Assembly (NCBI GenBank): GCA_038198445.1 | Contig: JBBPZZ010000149.1 | Location: 1 to 27,373 of the forward strand | Direction: 5' to 3' | From: JACDDK01 sp038198445 | GTDB lineage: Bacteria > Actinomycetota > Rubrobacteria > Rubrobacterales > Rubrobacteraceae | Length of the DNA: 27,373 bases | The notes under the pieces: generated by a model | What the model saw: only the letters and a program-made list of their open reading frames with translations | Database searches by the model: none | What the model was told of the DNA's origin: nothing | Program-made: the position numbers and the translations under genes | Shown here: positions 1 to 6,987 of the stretch, piece after piece | Position numbering within the stretch: the stretch's first letter is position 1 | Layout: every line of letters starts with the position of its first letter

Positions 1-56
1 CCCTCCCACCCGGCGCGACACCTTCCGCGAGATACACCCTGGCTCGGTCAACGAAC

Positions 57-1031
57 GTGCTCTCTCTCGCTCCGGTTGCCGGTCTAACGGTCCTTTTCGC
101 CGCCGGCGTGACGGTGCCGGAGTACCTCGTATACGCGCCGTTCGTGGTGAGCCTAGTCTTCCTCGGAGTGCCTCATGGCGCCCTGGACCACCTCATTCCC
201 GCGAGGCTGATGCCCCGTATCTCGACAGTCGCGTCCGTACTCACCGTTGGCCTCCTGTACCTCGTCCTCGGGACTGCTTACCTGGCGCTCTGGTTCTCTG
301 TTCCTGGGGCGGCATTCGTCTTGTTCATCGCGCTCACCTGGTTTCACTGGGGGCAGGGGGACCTCTGGTACCTGCTCGCCATCGGGCGGGCGGAGCATCT
401 CAGGGGGACGGCGGCGCGGCTGCTGACCCTCCTCGTGCGCGGCGGACTGCCCATGCTCGTGCCGCTTCTGGCCTTCCCGGACGCCTACCGTCGGGTAGCA
501 GGCGGCGCTGCCGGACTGTTCGGGGCCGGGATCCCGCCGGACGCATGGGTCTTCGAGCCCGCCTTTCGTATCTCGGCAGGCTCCGTTTTCACGGTCCTCG
601 TTCTACTGTCGCTGGCGATCCCTCTCCGGAATTCCACCACCTCGCGTAGCGCGTGGCGCATCGACGCCGTGGAGACGTTGCTGCTCGCCGCCTATTTCGT
701 CCTCGTGCCGCCCGTGCTGGCGGTTGGGGTCTACTTCTGCCTCTGGCACGCTCCCCGCCACATCGCCCGGCTAATGCTCCTCGACAAGGTATCCGTGTCC
801 GCCCTGGAGCGCGGACGAATCGCGCGGGCGGCGGCAGCCTTCGCGCGAGACTCCGCTCCTCTCACGCTCGCGGCGATCGTCCTGCTCGCCGGCCTGTATC
901 TTGCCGTGCCGGAACGGGTGGCGGGCATGCAATCCCTCCTGGAGGTGTACCTCGTCGGGATCTCGCTCCTGACCCTCCCTCACGTTGCCGTCGTCTCCTG
1001 GATGGACTTTCGGCAGAGGACCTGGCGATGA
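57..1031 (+). CDS. blh: Brp/Blh-family beta-carotene 15,15'-dioxygenase (retinal synthase)
   Basis: Predicted integral membrane iron enzyme that cleaves beta-carotene into two retinals, the chromophore of microbial rhodopsins. The 324-residue product is mostly hydrophobic helices. It carries the family's histidine sites: GVPHGALDH (H40, H45), WFHWGQGD (H97) and WHAPRH (H231, H235), which fit the four-His metal site of Blh proteins. The GTG start at 57 has no visible ribosome-binding site, and the frame is open back to the window edge, so the true start may lie further left. The stop overlaps the next gene's ATG (ATGA). A rhodopsin or carotenoid gene could lie just outside the window, but none is visible here. 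Confidence 0.85.
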   Translation: MLSLAPVAGLTVLFAAGVTVPEYLVYAPFVVSLVFLGVPHGALDHLIPARLMPRISTVASVLTVGLLYLVLGTAYLALWFSVPGAAFVLFIALTWFHWGQGDLWYLLAIGRAEHLRGTAARLLTLLVRGGLPMLVPLLAFPDAYRRVAGGAAGLFGAGIPPDAWVFEPAFRISAGSVFTVLVLLSLAIPLRNSTTSRSAWRIDAVETLLLAAYFVLVPPVLAVGVYFCLWHAPRHIARLMLLDKVSVSALERGRIARAAAAFARDSAPLTLAAIVLLAGLYLAVPERVAGMQSLLEVYLVGISLLTLPHVAVVSWMDFRQRTWR

Positions 1032-1594
1032 CGCGCTGTACGCGCTCTCTGTTCGCCATCTTCCTATCCCTGACGCTGCTCGCCGGTTGCGGCGCTCGAC
1101 TCGTAGCGGACGATCCCCCCAAGAAAACCGGAGCCAACCAGTACACGGTAACGCGGGTCACGGACGGGGACACCGTCGAGGTCCGGCCGGAGATAGACGG
1201 CGTAAGCGACGTGCGGCTCATCGGTGTCGACACGCCGGAGAAGTACGGCCCCGGCGGTCCGCAGCCGCTCGCCGATGAAGCGACGACGTTCACGGAGCGC
1301 ATCCTGCAAGAGAACGGGAACCGCATTACGTTGCGTTTCGACGTGGAGAAGGTGGATCGCTACGGCCGCGTACTCGCCTACGTGTATCTGCGGGACGGCG
1401 CGATGCACAATCGGCTGCTCCTTGAGGAAGGGTACGCGCAAGTCGCCACCTTCCCGCCCAATGTCCGTCACCTGGATGAGTTTCGCCGGGCGCAGACGGA
1501 GGCCCGGAAAGACGGCCGTGGGATCTGGGGACTTCCGGCCCGTGAACGGTGCTCGCTCACCGATAGGGGAAATGGGATCGGTGGCGGATGCTGA
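1028..1594 (+). CDS. Staphylococcal-nuclease-like thermonuclease, lipoprotein
   Basis: Secreted, membrane-tethered Ca-dependent nuclease of the SNase (TNase) family, 188 residues. An N-terminal signal peptide ends in the lipobox LLAGC (Cys21). The SNase fold follows with VTDGDTV (about 44-50), RLIGVDTPE (R63, D68, E71) and DRYGR (R114). R63, E71 and R114 correspond to the catalytic Arg-Glu-Arg of the family. The ATG at 1028 overlaps the preceding stop, indicating translational coupling with the Blh gene. The frame is open further upstream to 653, but that stretch reads across Blh and gives no signal peptide, so 1028 is preferred. Confidence 0.9.
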   Translation: MTRCTRSLFAIFLSLTLLAGCGARLVADDPPKKTGANQYTVTRVTDGDTVEVRPEIDGVSDVRLIGVDTPEKYGPGGPQPLADEATTFTERILQENGNRITLRFDVEKVDRYGRVLAYVYLRDGAMHNRLLLEEGYAQVATFPPNVRHLDEFRRAQTEARKDGRGIWGLPARERCSLTDRGNGIGGGC

Positions 1595-1616
1595 AAATGT
1601 GATCCTTGACACACAG

Positions 1617-1641
1617 GTTTAACCTGCGACACGAGGGGTAA
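1617..1641 (+). promoter_or_regulatory. SigB-type general stress promoter
   Basis: GTTTAA (1617-1622) and GGGTAA (1636-1641) are separated by 13 nt. This matches the SigB/SigF-group consensus GTTTAA-N12-15-GGGWAW at nearly every position. The start codon of the SRPBCC gene follows about 40 nt downstream, leaving a leader of about 35 nt. A TTGACA at 1606-1611 has no matching -10 at a normal distance. Confidence 0.7.
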
Positions 1642-1682
1642 ACAACCGGCTCACGTGAAATAGTCAATACCTGGAGGTATTC

Positions 1683-2291
1683 ATGGCCCAGCGGATAGAC
1701 GGAAGCATAGAGGTAGCTGCTCCGGTAGAGAAAGTCTACGACTACTGGAAGGATCTGGAGAACCTTCCCCAGTTCATGAGCAACATCGAGGAGGTTCGCG
1801 CGACCGGCCCGGACACCACCCACTGGGTCGTAAGGGGTCCTCTAGGCTACAAGGCCGAGTTCGACGCCAAGACCACCCAGAACGAGCCCAACAGCGCCCT
1901 CGCGTGGAACACCGAGAACGGGGATGTCGAGACCTCCGGGCAGGTGCGCTTCAAGGAGCTGTCCGAGAACCGCACCCGCGTCGAGGTGCAGATGAACTAC
2001 TGGAACCCGCCGGGCGGCAAGCTCGGGGAGGCCGCTTCCAGGGTGACCTCCGGTCCCAAGACCATACTGGTCCAGGATCTGAAAAACTTCAAGGACATCA
2101 TGGAGGGCACGGCGACCCCGGAAGAGGTTCAGCAGCGTCCCTCCGCCGCCGACGCCCACAGCGGCGCGATCACGTTCCTGACCTCCGGCACCGGCTTGCT
2201 GCTGGTCGGCGGCGGTCTCGTTCTGTGGCTGCTCCTCCGCCGCGGCGGAAGCTCCTCCCGCAAGAAGTCCCGCATCATCTTCGAGTTCTAG
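1683..2291 (+). CDS. SRPBCC-family (cyclase/dehydrase-like) protein with C-terminal membrane anchor
   Basis: 202 residues. Residues 1-150 form an SRPBCC/START-like domain, opening with the typical SIEVAAPVEKVYDYW and DLENLPQFM motifs seen in polyketide cyclase/dehydrase-like proteins. These fold into a hydrophobic ligand cavity, but the ligand is unknown. Residues about 162-184 are a single hydrophobic helix, followed by a basic tail (RRGGSSSRKKSR), so the domain is probably anchored to the membrane. GGAGG lies 5 nt before the ATG. The gene stands alone behind a SigB-type promoter and is followed by a terminator, suggesting a stress-induced monocistronic unit. Confidence 0.8.
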   Translation: MAQRIDGSIEVAAPVEKVYDYWKDLENLPQFMSNIEEVRATGPDTTHWVVRGPLGYKAEFDAKTTQNEPNSALAWNTENGDVETSGQVRFKELSENRTRVEVQMNYWNPPGGKLGEAASRVTSGPKTILVQDLKNFKDIMEGTATPEEVQQRPSAADAHSGAITFLTSGTGLLLVGGGLVLWLLLRRGGSSSRKKSRIIFEF

Positions 2292-2316
2292 CAAAGCGCA
2301 AGAAAAAGGTATCTCC

Positions 2317-2343
2317 GCCGGGGCGTCTAATGGGCGTCCCGGC
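2317..2343 (+). other. GC-rich hairpin downstream of SRPBCC gene
   Basis: An 11-bp stem with two G-T wobbles and a 4-5 nt loop, starting 26 nt after the stop codon and followed by a T-rich tract (TCTGTCTTTGTCC). It may be a first, weaker terminator ahead of the one at 2366. Confidence 0.45.
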
Positions 2344-2365
2344 TCTGTCTTTGTCCTGGCAAGAT

Positions 2366-2392
2366 GAAAAGGGCCTCTTCGGAGGCCTTTTC
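2366..2392. terminator. Bidirectional intrinsic terminator between convergent genes
   Basis: GGCCTC-TTCG-GAGGCC forms a tight tetraloop stem. It is extended by GAAAAG pairing with TTTTC across one bulged G. The A-run on the left and T-run on the right allow termination on either strand, as suits the convergent SRPBCC gene and the minus-strand operon. Confidence 0.8.
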
Positions 2393-2418
2393 GTGACGTT
2401 TCCGACTATATGCGCCGG

Positions 2419-2679
2419 TTATCCGCCCAGGCCGATGTTGCCGAAGATAAGCACCTGACGGCTCATGTCGAAGTAGATAGTCTCGCCCTTCTGGAAGAGA
2501 TCCATCAGTACGCCGGCGTCTTCGGCTGGCGGCCGGATCGCGTACTCTTCCGCGCCGTTGTCCAGGATCAACTGAAACGAAAATTTGCCCGGAGCGCCGC
2601 GTTCTTGCTCGCTCCAGTTCGCGTGGACGTCGGTTACTTGACGGACCATGATCTGCTCTTCCACGTTTTTCTTTGCCAC
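2419..2679 (-). CDS. Conserved small protein, tandem paralogue (downstream copy)
   Basis: Start GTG with AGGAGG about 6 nt upstream gives 86 residues; a longer frame exists but reads through the neighbouring gene. Its core RQVTDV-x-A-W-(S/T)E-xx-RGA-x-G-x-F-x-(F/V)QLILDNGAEEY is shared with the preceding gene's product, and DLFQKGETIYFDM resembles KLFERSQSVFFDL there. No known domain is recognised and no transmembrane segment is visible. The start overlaps the stop of the preceding gene by one base (TAGTG), so the two are translationally coupled. A role as a small fold-sharing pair, possibly heteromeric, is only an inference. Confidence 0.7.
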   Translation of the reverse strand: MAKKNVEEQIMVRQVTDVHANWSEQERGAPGKFSFQLILDNGAEEYAIRPPAEDAGVLMDLFQKGETIYFDMSRQVLIFGNIGLGG

Positions 2680-2990
2680 TAGATTCCTCCTGGTCTTCGC
2701 GTCGTGTCGGCTGTTATCCGAGCGAGATGTTGTTCGCGGACCAGAACCTTGCGGTCGAGGTCGAAGAACACGCTCTGGCTCCGCTCGAACAGCTTGAGCA
2801 TTACCTTCATGTCCTCGGCTACCGGCTGCAGGACATACTCTTCGGCCCCGTTGTCCAGAATGAGTTGAACCGTGAAGGAACCCTTCGCCCCGCGCCGGCT
2901 TTCGGTCCACGACGCCTGAACGTCCGTAACCTGCCGGACCCGGATGCCTTGCTCGGTATTCTTCTCCGCGCTTGGTTTCGCTTTAGCCAT
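2679..2990 (-). CDS. Conserved small protein, tandem paralogue (upstream copy)
   Basis: 103 residues from an ATG preceded by GGGAGG at 4 nt; a start 15 codons further upstream lacks such a site. The Lys/Ala-rich N-terminus (MAKAKPSAEKN) is disordered-looking. It is followed by the domain shared with the next gene: RQVTDVQASW, QLILDNGAEEY, VFFDLDRKVLV. The predicted fold is alternating strands plus one helix. No known family is recognised. It lies 100 nt downstream of the pterin dehydratase gene on the same strand and may belong to that transcript. Confidence 0.7.
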   Translation of the reverse strand: MAKAKPSAEKNTEQGIRVRQVTDVQASWTESRRGAKGSFTVQLILDNGAEEYVLQPVAEDMKVMLKLFERSQSVFFDLDRKVLVREQHLARITADTTRRPGGI

Positions 2991-3090
2991 GAAGCCTCCC
3001 TTATCCGCTCCGCTTTTTTCGGGCTTTTTGCCCAACGGCAGCCGCTTCTAACCGCAGCGTGCTAGCCGCGGCGTGAAAAGTCTTGCTTCT

Positions 3091-3414
3091 CTAGAGTCTG
3101 TCTATTTTCGCGGCCAGGATAAAGTCGCTCTCGGTGAGGGCGTCTATCGCGTGCGTGAAGATCACGACCTCCGCCCGCCCCCAGCCGAAGCTGATTTCCG
3201 GGTGATGGCCCTGCTCTTCGGCCAGCGCGCCAACCCGGTTCACGAACTCCAGCGCCTCCTGAAAGTTCCCGAAGCGGAACTCGCGTCTCAGGTGATGCTC
3301 TTCGACGACCTCCCACTCTGGCACTTGCCGGGCGAGCTCTGCGAGGTCCTTCCCCGCAACGGGCGGAGTGCCGCCCCTGCACGGTACGCACGTCTTGTCG
3401 GCCAGATCCGTCAT
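3091..3414 (-). CDS. phhB: Pterin-4a-carbinolamine dehydratase (PCD/DCoH family)
   Basis: Dehydrates 4a-hydroxytetrahydropterin, recycling the pterin cofactor of aromatic amino acid hydroxylases; some family members act in molybdopterin or folate side pathways. The 107-residue length is typical. The family signature EEQGHHPEISFGWGRAEV (His70-His71 in the active site) and the C-terminal THAIDALTESDFILAAKID motif are intact. The N-terminal CVPCRGGTPP is common in bacterial members. The start ATG overlaps the pyrophosphatase stop (ATGA), so it is coupled to ppa. No phenylalanine hydroxylase gene is visible in the window, so its actual substrate here is open. Confidence 0.92.
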   Translation of the reverse strand: MTDLADKTCVPCRGGTPPVAGKDLAELARQVPEWEVVEEHHLRREFRFGNFQEALEFVNRVGALAEEQGHHPEISFGWGRAEVVIFTHAIDALTESDFILAAKIDRL

Positions 3415-3962
3415 TTGGCGGTGTCTTTGGCCTCGGGGAATTCCTTCTTGTAAAGGTCCATCGAGTATTGAACGGCTTCGATGGCCTCCTCCGCGTCGGC
3501 GAAGTCTTCGACGTTCACCTCTTTGTTTTCCAGCTTCTTGTAGTCCTCGAAGAAGCTGCGTAGCTCGTCCAGACGGTGTTCGGGGAGTTCCGAGTAGTGG
3601 TTGTAGGAGCGAAACTCGGGGTCGTCGAGGTTGACGCAGATGATCTTCTCATCGTCCTCACCGTCGTCGACCATGTGCATCATCCCGATGGGCCGGGCTC
3701 TTACCAGAGTCAGAGGATGGACGGGCTCTTGCATGAGAACCAGTACGTCTAGAGGGTCATCATCGTCGCCCAAAGTACGCGGTATAAAGCCGTAATTGGC
3801 GGGATAGTGGATGGAAGCGTAGAGGACGCGGTCCACGATCAGGAGGCCCGTCTCCTTGTCCAACTCGTACTTCACCTTCGAGCCTTTTGGGATCTCGATC
3901 ATGGTGAGGAACTCACGGGGCGCGTCCGGGCCGGGCGATACATCGTGCCAGGGATGGGGCAT
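3411..3962 (-). CDS. ppa: Inorganic pyrophosphatase, family I
   Basis: Soluble Mg-dependent enzyme hydrolysing PPi to two phosphates, which drives biosynthetic reactions forward. 183 residues, normal for bacterial family I. The family signature DDDDPLDVLVL is at about residues 66-76, with the metal-binding aspartates. The conserved IEIPKGSKVKYELDKETG and YPANYGFIPRTLGDD blocks are present. The start MPHPWHDVSPG matches actinobacterial homologues. An in-frame stop lies 36 nt upstream and no earlier start is possible. No good ribosome-binding site precedes it, which is unusual for so highly expressed an enzyme. First gene of a minus-strand unit with the dehydratase. Confidence 0.95.
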   Translation of the reverse strand: MPHPWHDVSPGPDAPREFLTMIEIPKGSKVKYELDKETGLLIVDRVLYASIHYPANYGFIPRTLGDDDDPLDVLVLMQEPVHPLTLVRARPIGMMHMVDDGEDDEKIICVNLDDPEFRSYNHYSELPEHRLDELRSFFEDYKKLENKEVNVEDFADAEEAIEAVQYSMDLYKKEFPEAKDTAK

Positions 3963-4290
3963 ACGGGGCGACCGTCGGCTCTTGGCTTTCGGTCTTCAAC
4001 TCCTCTCCACAATAAAATGAACTCAACACCGGCAATCTACCATCGCCCAGCGCCTCGCGGAAGCGGGAGAGATAAACACGGGTCGCCGACCTTGCCTCAG
4101 CGCGTGACGGGCACTGGCAAGCGGGTGCCTGGTATCCGGCGGTTACTATACGGTGAGGAGGCCGCCCGCGCGGCGCACTTCAGTGAAGCAGCTCGATGCG
4201 AGGTTAGGTGGAAACGTAGTTGGGAAAATTCGGGCGTCTCTGGCTTGATGAGAGTGAGAGACCCCCGCGTTCGCGGGGGTTCGCCGTAGG
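3963..4290. other. Non-coding stretch between ppa and tRNA-Leu
   Basis: About 330 nt with no convincing gene. It holds the ppa upstream region (minus strand) and the 3' flank of the tRNA with its hairpin. A minus-strand TATAGT (plus 4145-4150) could be a -10 element, but no good -35 accompanies it. Long open frames here run straight through the tRNA and are not believed. Confidence 0.5.
4261..4280 (-). terminator. Hairpin after tRNA-Leu
   Basis: An 8-9 bp nearly pure G-C stem (ACCCCCGCG / CGCGGGGGT) lies 11 nt beyond the tRNA 3' end on the minus strand. The T-run is poor (CTCTCACTCTC), so this is either a GC-type terminator or a processing signal. Confidence 0.5.
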
Positions 4291-4373
4291 TACCGGAGGT
4301 GGGACTCGAACCCACACGGCCTTGCGGCCACCGGATTTTGAGTCCGGCGCGTCTACCATTCCGCCACTCCGGC
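4291..4373 (-). tRNA. tRNA-Leu (anticodon CAA)
   Basis: Read on the minus strand: acceptor GCCGGAG pairs with CTCCGGT (first pair G-T). The D-arm contains GGCGGAATGGTAGACGC, typical of class II leucine tRNAs. The anticodon stem CCGGA/TCCGG has loop CTCAAAA (anticodon CAA, reading UUG). A long variable arm (GGCC GCAA GGCC) and a T-arm with GGTTCGAGTCC follow. The discriminator is A. A full CCA is not encoded (ACCT follows). Confidence 0.96.
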
Positions 4374-4388
4374 GCTGGGAACCCGAAC

Positions 4389-4394
4389 ATTATA
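4389..4394 (-). promoter_or_regulatory. -10 element for tRNA-Leu
   Basis: Perfect TATAAT on the minus strand, 15 nt before the mature tRNA 5' end. No strong -35 is seen at the usual distance. Confidence 0.55.
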
Positions 4395-4434
4395 CCAATG
4401 TATAAGCGGGGTTCGATCCGTTTGATCTCGTTGC

Positions 4435-4464
4435 TTGACACGCATATCCGTTTCCCGCAATACT
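4435..4464 (+). promoter_or_regulatory. Housekeeping-type promoter for livK operon
   Basis: Perfect TTGACA (4435-4440), 18-nt spacer, then AATACT (4459-4464; 4 of 6 matches to TATAAT). It lies about 50-80 nt upstream of the substrate-binding protein gene. Confidence 0.55.
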
Positions 4465-4514
4465 TACGCTCTATCGGATGATTCTTCAGGGAACATGCTT
4501 GGAGGCTAATCCGG

Positions 4515-5840
4515 GTGGGTTTGGACAGCGTACGTAAAGAAGACCGAAGGTCGAAGGAAAACAGGGAAGTGAGGATGGAAAAGATGCGTAGAGGCAGAAT
4601 AATTGCGGTGATGAGCGTCGTATCGGCGTTGCTGATCGCCGGTTGCGGTGGCGGCGGTGGTAGTGGCGATAGCGGCGGTGGTGGTGGCGGCGAGAGCGTA
4701 AAGATCGTTAGCGACCTGCCGCTGCAGGGGGCGAACCGCGCCCAGACCACGACGATGGTCAACTCGATCAAACTAGCCCTCGCAGAACACAAGGGCAAGG
4801 CCGGTGACGTAAAGGTAGAGTACGATTCCCTGGACGACGCCACGGCGCAGTCCGGGCAGTGGGACGAGGCCAAGTGCGCCGAGAACGCGCAGGAGGCGGC
4901 TCAGGACGATTCCATCGTCGGTTGGGTCGGACCGTTCAACTCCGGTTGCGCGGCGGTGCAGATCCCGATCCTCAACAAGGCGGGGCTCGGCATGATCTCC
5001 CCGGCCAACACCTACATCGGTCTGACGAAGCCCGGTGGTGAGTCTGACGAGCCGGACAAGTACTATCCCACCGGCGAGCGCAACTACACCCGCGTGATCG
5101 TCGCGGACGACAAGCAAGGCGCGGCGGGTGCGGCCCTTATGAAAGAAGAAGGCTTGAAATCCGTCTACATCCTCGACGACAAGGAGACTTACGGCAAAGG
5201 CCTCGCCGATCAGTTCGAGAAGGCGGCCAAAAAGGCCGGCATAGACGTCGTAGGGCGCGAGGGCATCGACGGTTCGGCCTCCAACTACCGTTCGCTGATG
5301 AACAAGATCAAGCAGGCCGATCCCGATGCGATCTACTTCGGCGGCATCATCGAGAACAACGCCGCCCAGATCCTCAAGGACAAGGTCGGCGCGGGGATGA
5401 GCAACGAGGACGTGGCCTTTATCGGCCCTGACGGCATCTTCGTGGATGAGCTTATTAGCCAGGCGGGCAAGGCCTCCGACGGCATCTTCGTTACTTTCGG
5501 CGGGCTTCCGCAGAGCAAGCTCTCCGACAAGGGTAAGGAATTCGTCAAGAACTACGAGAGCAAGTACGACGACAGCATCCAGCCCTACACCGCCTATGCT
5601 TACGAGGCGGCCAACGTGATGCTCGACGCTATCGAGCGGGCCTCGAAAAAGGCCGGTGGCGCCCCCGACCGTGCGGCGGTGCTCAAGGAGATACAGGCTA
5701 CAAAGGACTACGATGGCGTGCTTGGCACCTGGAGCTTCGACAAGGACGGTGACACGAGCCTCACGGAACTCTCCATCCAGAAGGTCGAGGGCGGCAAGTT
5801 CAAGCTCGACCGCGTCCTCGACGTAAAGGACCTCGTCTAG
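4515..5840 (+). CDS. livK: Branched-chain amino acid ABC transporter, substrate-binding lipoprotein
   Basis: Extracellular solute-binding component (LivJ/LivK type I periplasmic-binding fold), captures Leu/Ile/Val or related amino acids for the LivHMGF importer. The signal sequence ends in the lipobox LLIAGC (Cys44 from this start), followed by a Gly/Ser-rich linker and then a two-lobed domain beginning VKIVSDLPLQG. Blocks typical of the family are visible: IVGWVGPFNSGC, GLGMISPANTY, and SVYILDDKETYGKGLAD. GTG 4515 has GGAGG 9 nt upstream. ATG 4575 would give a more normal signal peptide (MEKMRRGRII) but has a weaker site, so the start is uncertain. First gene of livKHMGF. Confidence 0.9.
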   Translation: MGLDSVRKEDRRSKENREVRMEKMRRGRIIAVMSVVSALLIAGCGGGGGSGDSGGGGGGESVKIVSDLPLQGANRAQTTTMVNSIKLALAEHKGKAGDVKVEYDSLDDATAQSGQWDEAKCAENAQEAAQDDSIVGWVGPFNSGCAAVQIPILNKAGLGMISPANTYIGLTKPGGESDEPDKYYPTGERNYTRVIVADDKQGAAGAALMKEEGLKSVYILDDKETYGKGLADQFEKAAKKAGIDVVGREGIDGSASNYRSLMNKIKQADPDAIYFGGIIENNAAQILKDKVGAGMSNEDVAFIGPDGIFVDELISQAGKASDGIFVTFGGLPQSKLSDKGKEFVKNYESKYDDSIQPYTAYAYEAANVMLDAIERASKKAGGAPDRAAVLKEIQATKDYDGVLGTWSFDKDGDTSLTELSIQKVEGGKFKLDRVLDVKDLV

Positions 5841-5865
5841 CCGGCAGGGTACAAACTGTTATTTC

Positions 5866-5893
5866 GGGGATCGGCGCTGTGGCGCCAGTCCCC
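5866..5893 (+). other. Intercistronic hairpin between livK and livH
   Basis: A 12-nt arm pair (GGGGATCGGCGC / GCGCCAGTCCCC) with a 2x2 internal loop and TGTG tetraloop sits in the 72-nt gap. There is no T-run. It is immediately followed by the palindrome GTTCTAGAAC. It may stabilise the livK mRNA 3' end so that binding protein is made in excess of the permease. Confidence 0.5.
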
Positions 5894-5912
5894 GTTCTAG
5901 AACGGGAGTCAG

Positions 5913-6986
5913 ATGACGACGGGTGAAGCAACAAAGACTCGTTCCGGGGCTCTGCTGGACAGCGTAAAGTCCGCTAGCTGGCAGTCGTGGCTGGCGTTCG
6001 CGCTCATCGCTATTTTGCTGATCGCACTGCTGATCCAGGCGGCGGCGAACCCTGGACAGTTCGTCTCGCAGTTACTTATCGGGATCACCAACGGTGCGAT
6101 CATCGCGCTCATCGCGCTCGGTTACACGCTGGTCTACGGAATTATCGAGCTGATCAACTTCGCCCACGGTGACAACTTCATGATCGGCTCATTCGTTGGT
6201 CTGACGCTCCTCGCGGGCCTGGGCATGTTCTCACCGATTACCGGCGACTCTGGAGTTCTCCTGAAGATCGTCGGGGTCTTGATGGCGCTGGTGGTGGCGA
6301 TGGTCGTGTGCGGCTTTATAAACGTCGCGATAGAACGCATCGCGTACAAGCCCCTGCGGAGGTCGCCGCGGCTGGCGGTCCTGATCACGGCCATCGGCAT
6401 GTCGTTCATCTTGCAGAACGTCGGGCTCGTCTGGAAGGGACCGGCGCAGGTGCCGTTCCCGGAGCTTATCTCCAGCGCGAACATCTTCGCTAGCAACTCG
6501 ATCATCTTCCGTTGGAAAGACCTGTTCGTGATCGCCGCGACGGTCCCTCTGCTGCTGGGACTCTCCTATTTCATCAAGAACACGAAGCAGGGGAAGGCGA
6601 TGCGGGCCGTAGCGCAGGATAAAGAGGCCGCCGCGATGGTGGGCATCAACGTGAACCGCACCATCTCCATCACGTTCCTACTCGGCGGCATCCTCGCCGG
6701 TGCTTCGGGCGTCATGTTCGGGCTCTTCAACGGCATTACTGTCTTCAACATAGGCTTTACCCAGGGTCTCTATGCTTTCACGGCGGCGGTGCTTGGGGGC
6801 ATCGGAAACCTGAGCGGGGCCGTGTTGGGAGGGTTCCTGATCGGCGTTATCGGATCGATGGCGGATCAGTACATCGGGGTGCGGTGGACGTCCATCGTGA
6901 TCTTCGGGGTGCTGGTGCTGGTGTTGGTCTTCCGGCCGAAGGGCTTGCTCGGCGACCGCTCGGCGACTCAGGGTGGTGGTCAGTAG
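5913..6986 (+). CDS. livH: Branched-chain amino acid ABC transporter permease LivH
   Basis: Integral membrane subunit that pairs with LivM to form the translocation channel. 357 residues, about eight to nine hydrophobic helices. The LivH-type opening GITNGAIIALIALGYTLVYGIIELINFAHGD is present (about residues 60-90). The cytoplasmic coupling segment RAVAQDKEAAAMVGINVNRTI (about 231-251) precedes a Gly-rich region GGIGNLSGAVLGG. The N-terminal ~45 residues before the first conserved helix are longer than in E. coli LivH. GGGAG precedes the ATG by 4 nt. It ends 1 nt before livM. Confidence 0.93.
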   Translation: MTTGEATKTRSGALLDSVKSASWQSWLAFALIAILLIALLIQAAANPGQFVSQLLIGITNGAIIALIALGYTLVYGIIELINFAHGDNFMIGSFVGLTLLAGLGMFSPITGDSGVLLKIVGVLMALVVAMVVCGFINVAIERIAYKPLRRSPRLAVLITAIGMSFILQNVGLVWKGPAQVPFPELISSANIFASNSIIFRWKDLFVIAATVPLLLGLSYFIKNTKQGKAMRAVAQDKEAAAMVGINVNRTISITFLLGGILAGASGVMFGLFNGITVFNIGFTQGLYAFTAAVLGGIGNLSGAVLGGFLIGVIGSMADQYIGVRWTSIVIFGVLVLVLVFRPKGLLGDRSATQGGGQ

Positions 6987-6987
6987 T

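Noticed and set aside
653..1027. N-terminal extension of the thermonuclease
   Set aside because: Arg-rich out-of-frame reading of the Blh gene; removes the signal peptide from the N-terminus.
3015..3045. Terminator (GGGC-AAAAA-GCCC) upstream of the tandem paralogues
   Set aside because: Only a 4-bp stem and followed by A-run rather than T-run on the transcribed (minus) strand.
4097..4873. Long minus-strand open frame across tRNA-Leu and the livK 5' end
   Set aside because: Passes through a clear tRNA and antisense to livK; low-complexity translation with Pro runs.
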